DNA of 64,000 bases from CAIKMD01 sp963729935 (GTDB lineage: Bacteria > Pseudomonadota > Alphaproteobacteria > ATCC43930 > CGMCC-115725), in the NCBI GenBank assembly GCA_963729935.1, contig CAVSPW010000002.1:310001-374000 (forward strand), given 5' to 3'. Below are positions 60,822 to 64,000 of this stretch, piece after piece. The number at the start of each line of letters is the position of its first letter. Position 1 is the first letter of the stretch. The notes beneath the pieces are model-generated. The model was not told the origin of the DNA. It did no database searches and worked only from the letters and a program-made list of their open reading frames with translations. A program made the position numbers and the translations under genes.

Positions 60822-62222
60822 ATGTCCAAAGGCATAGCGACCCGGACCGAGCGCGACAGCATGGGCGCGATCGAGGTGCCCGCCTCGCGGTATTGGGGCG
60901 CGCAAACGCAGCGCTCGCTCGAGAATTTCCGCATCGGCGGCGAGCGCATGCCGGACGCGCTCATCCGCGCGCTCGCGATCCAGAAGAAGGCCGCCTGCCT
61001 CGCCAATATGTCGCTGGGCGCGCTCGACGAGCGGCTGGGCAAGGCAGTCATCGCCGCGGCCGCTGAGGTGATCGAAGGCAAGCACAGGGATGAATTCCCG
61101 CTCGTGGTGTGGCAGACCGGATCGGGCACGCAGACCAACATGAACATGAACGAGGTGCTAGCCAATCGCGCCAACGAGATCTTGGGCGGCGAACGGGGCG
61201 CGAAGAGCCCCGTCCACCCCAACGACCATGTCAATCTGGGCCAGTCGTCCAATGACAGTTTTCCGACCGCGATGCATATCGCGGCGGCGTTGGAGATCGA
61301 CGAGAGGCTGCGGCCTGCGCTCGACCGCCTGCATCGGGCGCTCGCCGATAAAGCGCTCGAATTTTCGGAAATCGTGAAGATTGGCCGCACCCATCTTCAG
61401 GACGCCACGCCTTTGACCCTGGGCGCGGAGTTCGGCGCCTATGCGCGCCAGATCGAGCTCGGCATCGCGCGCGTGAGCGCGGCGCTGCCGCGGCTTTACG
61501 ATCTCGCTCAAGGCGGCACGGCCGTAGGGACCGGATTGAACGCCGAGAAGGGCTTCGCCGATCGATTTGCCGCGGCGGCGCGCGAAATCACCGGCCTGGA
61601 ACTCCTGTCGGCGCCCAACAAATACGAGGCGCTCGCCGCGCATGATGCCTTGGTCGAGCTTTCGGGCGCGCTCAACGTGCTGGCCGTCTCGCTGATGAAG
61701 ATCGCCAACGATGTGCGCATGATGGGCTCGGGGCCGCGCTGCGGATTCGGCGAGATACACTTGCCCGAGAATGAGCCCGGCTCGTCCATCATGCCGGGCA
61801 AGGTCAACCCGACCCAGGCCGAGGCCGTGACCATGGTGGCGGCCCAGGTGATGGGCAATCACGTGACCATCACGATCGCCGGCAGCCAGGGTCATTTCGA
61901 GCTTAACGTGTTCAAGCCCGTAATCGCCTATAATTTGTTGCAGTCGATCCGGCTCCTGGCCGATGCCGCCTCGAGCTTTGCCGCGCATTGCATTGCCGGC
62001 ATCGAGGCCGACCGCGCCCGAATCGAAGAGCTGCTCAACCGCTCGCTCATGCTCGTGACGGCGCTCGCGCCGCATATCGGCTATGACAAATCGGCCGAGA
62101 TCGCCAAGCATGCGCTCGCCGAAGGGTCGACGCTCAAGGAGGCGGCGGCCGCGCTGGGTTATGTCAGCGCGGCGGATTTCGATCGCTGGGTGGACCCGAA
62201 GGCGATGCTGGCGCCGGGCTGA
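60822..62222 (+). CDS. fumC: Fumarate hydratase, class II
   Basis: A 466-residue class II fumarase starting at ATG 60822 with a perfect AGGAGGT. The superfamily signature GSSIMPGKVNPTQAEAVTMV is about 320-339. Other conserved parts are SGTQTNMNMNEVLANRANEI, HVNLGQSSNDSFPTAMHIA and KIGRTHLQDATPLTLGAEF. Cofactor-free and oxygen-stable, it hydrates fumarate to malate in the TCA cycle. Together with fumA it gives the cell an iron-dependent and an iron-independent enzyme; in other bacteria FumC takes over under iron limitation or oxidative stress. Confidence 0.96.
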   Translation: MSKGIATRTERDSMGAIEVPASRYWGAQTQRSLENFRIGGERMPDALIRALAIQKKAACLANMSLGALDERLGKAVIAAAAEVIEGKHRDEFPLVVWQTGSGTQTNMNMNEVLANRANEILGGERGAKSPVHPNDHVNLGQSSNDSFPTAMHIAAALEIDERLRPALDRLHRALADKALEFSEIVKIGRTHLQDATPLTLGAEFGAYARQIELGIARVSAALPRLYDLAQGGTAVGTGLNAEKGFADRFAAAAREITGLELLSAPNKYEALAAHDALVELSGALNVLAVSLMKIANDVRMMGSGPRCGFGEIHLPENEPGSSIMPGKVNPTQAEAVTMVAAQVMGNHVTITIAGSQGHFELNVFKPVIAYNLLQSIRLLADAASSFAAHCIAGIEADRARIEELLNRSLMLVTALAPHIGYDKSAEIAKHALAEGSTLKEAAAALGYVSAADFDRWVDPKAMLAPG

Positions 62223-62235
62223 GAGACCGCGCGAG

Positions 62236-62475
62236 ATGCCGTCTTCCTTGCGCAAGCGGTCGGTAAGGATCGCCGGCCACGCCACCAGCCTTTCGCTCGA
62301 GGAAGAATTCTGGCGCGATCTGCGCATCCTGGCGCGCGGCCGCGGCACCTCGCTCAACGCGCTCGTCGCCTCGATCGATGCCGGAAGGCAGGGTAATTTA
62401 TCGAGCGCCTTGCGCTTGTTCGTGCTGGAATGCTATCGGCAAGGTGAATTGCCGCGGGCCGATCGCGAGCGATGA
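62236..62475 (+). CDS. Ribbon-helix-helix domain protein (79 aa)
   Basis: Starts MPSSLRKRSVRIAGHATSLS and continues with LEEEFWRDLRILARGRGTSL, NALVASIDAGRQGNLSSALR and LFVLECYRQGE. This is the RHH_4 pattern: a beta strand (RSVRIAGHATSLSLE) and two helices that form a dimeric DNA-binding domain. It lies 13 bp after fumC and before the DUF4169 gene, an arrangement common in alphaproteobacteria. Target DNA unknown. Confidence 0.88.
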   Translation: MPSSLRKRSVRIAGHATSLSLEEEFWRDLRILARGRGTSLNALVASIDAGRQGNLSSALRLFVLECYRQGELPRADRER

Positions 62476-62493
62476 GCAAGAGGGCACGGGGTC

Positions 62494-62667
62494 ATGGCCG
62501 AGATCATCAACCTGAACCGTTTCCGCAAGAAGCGTGAGCGCGACGCCAAAGCGAAGACAGCCGGGGCGAACCGGGCCCGGTTTGGGCGCGCCAAGGACGA
62601 GAAGGCGAAAAGCCGCGTCGAGACCGAGAAAGCCGCGAAATCGCTCGACGACAAGAAACTCGATTAG
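62494..62667 (+). CDS. DUF4169 protein (57 aa)
   Basis: A short, highly charged protein starting MAEIINLNRFRKKRERDAKA and continuing with Lys/Glu/Ala repeats to a KSLDDKKLD end. This is the DUF4169 pattern, with the fixed INLNRFRKxR start and a helical charged remainder. Function unknown. It lies 18 bp after the RHH gene, with which it commonly travels near fumC and sspB in this class. Confidence 0.88.
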   Translation: MAEIINLNRFRKKRERDAKAKTAGANRARFGRAKDEKAKSRVETEKAAKSLDDKKLD

Positions 62668-62671
62668 AGCC

Positions 62672-63187
62672 TCAATTCGATTCGAGCTCCCGGCCATAGA
62701 GCGCCAAGGTCTCGGCATCGAAACAGGCAAAGACGATCCGCGCGAGCCGCAATTCGGCATGGGCGAAATGACGCGTCTCGGTCACGGCAATGCGCGCGGC
62801 GCGCGCCCGCGGAAACCCATAAACGCCGGTCGAGATCGCCGGAAACGCGATCGAGGCGAGCCCCTGACCGATCGCAATCGCGAGGCTGTTGCGATAGCAC
62901 CAGGCGAGAAGCTCGTCTTCGCCCTCGGCACCGCCGCGCCAGACCGGGCCCACGGTGTGGATCACGTATTTGGCGGGCAGACGATGGCCGCGCGTCAAGC
63001 GCGCCTCGCCGGTGGGACAGCCTCCGAGCGCTCGGCATTCGGCGAGCAGTGCGGGTCCCGCGGCGCGATGGATCGCGCCGTCGACGCCGCCGCCGCCCAG
63101 GAGCGTCGAATTGGCGGCGTTGACGATCGCGTCGAGCGCAAGGGTCGTGATGTCGGTCTGGAGCGCGGCGATCTCGGCGCCTGGCAT
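62672..63187 (-). CDS. Macrodomain protein (O-acetyl-ADP-ribose deacetylase type)
   Basis: A 171-residue single macrodomain. The first ADP-ribose-binding segment is DAIVNAANSTLLGGGGVDGA (about 19-38), followed by IHRAAGPALLAECRALGGC and the later FPAISTGVYGFPRARAARIA (second binding loop). The pattern matches YmdB/MacroD-type hydrolases that deacetylate O-acetyl-ADP-ribose or remove mono-ADP-ribose from proteins. It lies on the strand of the gapR gene, eight bases downstream of its stop, and convergent with DUF4169. Confidence 0.93.
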   Translation of the reverse strand: MPGAEIAALQTDITTLALDAIVNAANSTLLGGGGVDGAIHRAAGPALLAECRALGGCPTGEARLTRGHRLPAKYVIHTVGPVWRGGAEGEDELLAWCYRNSLAIAIGQGLASIAFPAISTGVYGFPRARAARIAVTETRHFAHAELRLARIVFACFDAETLALYGRELESN

Positions 63188-63195
63188 GGACCGGG

Positions 63196-63465
63196 CTATT
63201 CGGCGGCTTCGCGCCCGCCGCGACGCATGCCGAGCGCGCGCATATAGGTTTCGAGCAGGGCTTCCTGCTCGTCGAGATCGTCCTTGTCCATTTTGCGGAT
63301 CTTCACGATTTGACGCATGACCTTCACCTCGAAGCCGCTTGCCTTGGCTTCGGAATAAACGTCGCGAATATCATCAGCGAGGGCTTTCTTCTCTTCTTCC
63401 AGGCGCTCGATTCGTTCGATGAACGATTTCAAGTGCTCTCCGGCGACGCCGCCAGCCTTCGCCAT
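63196..63465 (-). CDS. gapR: GapR-family nucleoid protein (DUF2312)
   Basis: An 89-residue all-helical protein: AGEHLKSFIERIERLEEEKK, then ALADDIRDVYSEAKASGFEV and RQIVKIRKMDKDDLDEQEAL. This is the DUF2312 family, whose Caulobacter member GapR is a tetramer that clamps over-twisted DNA ahead of replication and transcription and helps topoisomerases. The Lys/Arg residues of the long helix line the DNA channel. GGAGGGG precedes the ATG. The conserved DUF1244 gene lies upstream on the same strand. Confidence 0.93.
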   Translation of the reverse strand: MAKAGGVAGEHLKSFIERIERLEEEKKALADDIRDVYSEAKASGFEVKVMRQIVKIRKMDKDDLDEQEALLETYMRALGMRRGGREAAE

Positions 63466-63582
63466 GAGCCCCTCCTTGTTTTTTCGATGGCCGCGCCGAC
63501 CCTATCGGAGAGGGGAAGCGGGTTCAATGCCCGCGGCTCAATGATCCTGTGGATCGATTTGCCGCGGATGACGCATGGCGCA

Positions 63583-63879
63583 TCAATGCTTGTGCGCCGG
63601 GCCGGCTATGGGCTTGGTCGGCTCCTTCTGGAATTTCTTCTTCCACTCGTCATAGGGCATGCCATAGACGATCTCGCGCGCGGCCGGATCCGGCAGCGCC
63701 ATGCCGCGCTCTTCGGCCGCCTCGCGATACCAGCGCGACAGGCAGTTGCGGCAAAAGCCGGCGAGGTTCATGAGATCGAGATTCTGCACGTCCGTGCGCT
63801 CACGCAGATGCTGCACGAGCCGGCGAAACGCGGCGGCTTCGAGTTCGGTGCGGGTCTTGTCGTCCATTTTCGTTTCCAT
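63583..63879 (-). CDS. DUF1244 protein
   Basis: A 98-residue protein. The family core reads AFRRLVQHLRERTDVQNLDL, then MNLAGFCRNCLSRWYREAAE and AREIVYGMPYDEWKKKFQ. The conserved CRNCLSRWY carries a Cys-x-x-Cys pair that could bind a metal. Structures in this family are small helical domains and no function is established. It starts with METKMDDK; the second Met (three codons on) is also possible. Frequently found with gapR and an N-formylglutamate amidohydrolase gene in alphaproteobacteria. Confidence 0.92.
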   Translation of the reverse strand: METKMDDKTRTELEAAAFRRLVQHLRERTDVQNLDLMNLAGFCRNCLSRWYREAAEERGMALPDPAAREIVYGMPYDEWKKKFQKEPTKPIAGPAHKH

Positions 63880-63908
63880 CGGTAATCTCCCTTGAATGGG
63901 GCGCCATT

Positions 63909-64000
63909 CTAAGAATGGGGTGGCCCTGGCGGAATTGCGACATGCAGTTCGGGCCGCGCCAGAATGGGTCGCAGCAGGCGTGCGAGGCGCTCCGCCCAGC
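63909..64000 (-). CDS. Partial gene at the right edge (C-terminal end only)
   Basis: The reverse strand is open from the right edge to TAG at 63911-63909 and encodes WAERLARLLRPILARPELHV then AIPPGPPHS. Only about 29 residues are seen. The stop lies 30 bases from the DUF1244 start, so it would be the upstream gene of that operon. An N-formylglutamate amidohydrolase is the usual neighbour, but the fragment is too short to tell. Confidence 0.4.
   Translation of the reverse strand, partial: WAERLARLLRPILARPELHVAIPPGPPHS

Overview
The window is a gene-dense, GC-rich stretch of an alphaproteobacterial chromosome. The evidence is a circularly permuted two-piece ssrA gene next to an alpha-type sspB, a SAM-II riboswitch in front of metZ, the gapR (DUF2312), DUF1244 and DUF4169 small genes, the order hflK-hflC-DUF2065-degP, and a perfect FNR/FixK-type palindrome. 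The order or genus cannot be fixed from sequence alone; Rhodospirillales or Hyphomicrobiales relatives would fit.

Layout. 1-9.8 kb: end of a solute-binding protein gene, an acyl-CoA-dehydrogenase-fold flavoprotein, metZ under a SAM-II riboswitch with its own terminator, then an ATP-grasp gene followed by a stand-alone adenylation-carrier-thioesterase NRPS-like protein, and a luciferase-like monooxygenase gene with a 3' frameshift. 9.8-14.4 kb: mug-type glycosylase and a small catabolic set (AhpD/CMD-like protein, thiolase, MaoC hydratase, FAD monooxygenase). 14.4-18.5 kb: a four-gene operon of ABC ATPase, FtsX/LolE-type permease, LolA-like protein and outer-membrane barrel behind the FNR-type site. 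18.6-21 kb: a P-type proton ATPase gene split by a frameshift. 21-23.6 kb: a nitrate/sulfonate-type ABC importer. 23.7-29 kb: two HTH regulators, a GST, an orphan Flp-like pilin, a fasciclin/DUF378/FolE cluster and tRNA-Lys. 29.1-42.2 kb: the cell-shape operon mreBCD-mrdA-rodA, leuA, ilvC, ilvH, ilvB, miaA and convergent serB. 42.2-50 kb: degP, DUF2065, hflC, hflK, mrp, a Rieske oxygenase and a branched-chain-type binding protein.

50.1-54.8 kb is the accessory part. It lies between a 113-bp duplicate of the 3' end of thyX and thyX itself. It holds a polymorphic-type toxin with a CdiA-CT-like C-terminal nuclease domain, a candidate immunity gene 10 bp downstream, a further uncharacterised gene, a luciferase-like monooxygenase, and an intact higA antitoxin next to a higB toxin that has lost its 5' part. 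After it come thyX, the two-piece tmRNA and sspB, which together make the tag and the adaptor that delivers tagged proteins to ClpXP. The remaining stretch carries class I and class II fumarases, an ECF sigma/anti-sigma/CpxP-like operon, a macrodomain protein, and the conserved small genes RHH, DUF4169, gapR and DUF1244.

The best candidates for something new are the toxin-immunity island bounded by the thyX duplicate, and the ATP-grasp plus A-T-TE pair whose thioesterase has Cys in place of the nucleophilic Ser. All function calls come from recognition of sequence patterns; no database search was run.
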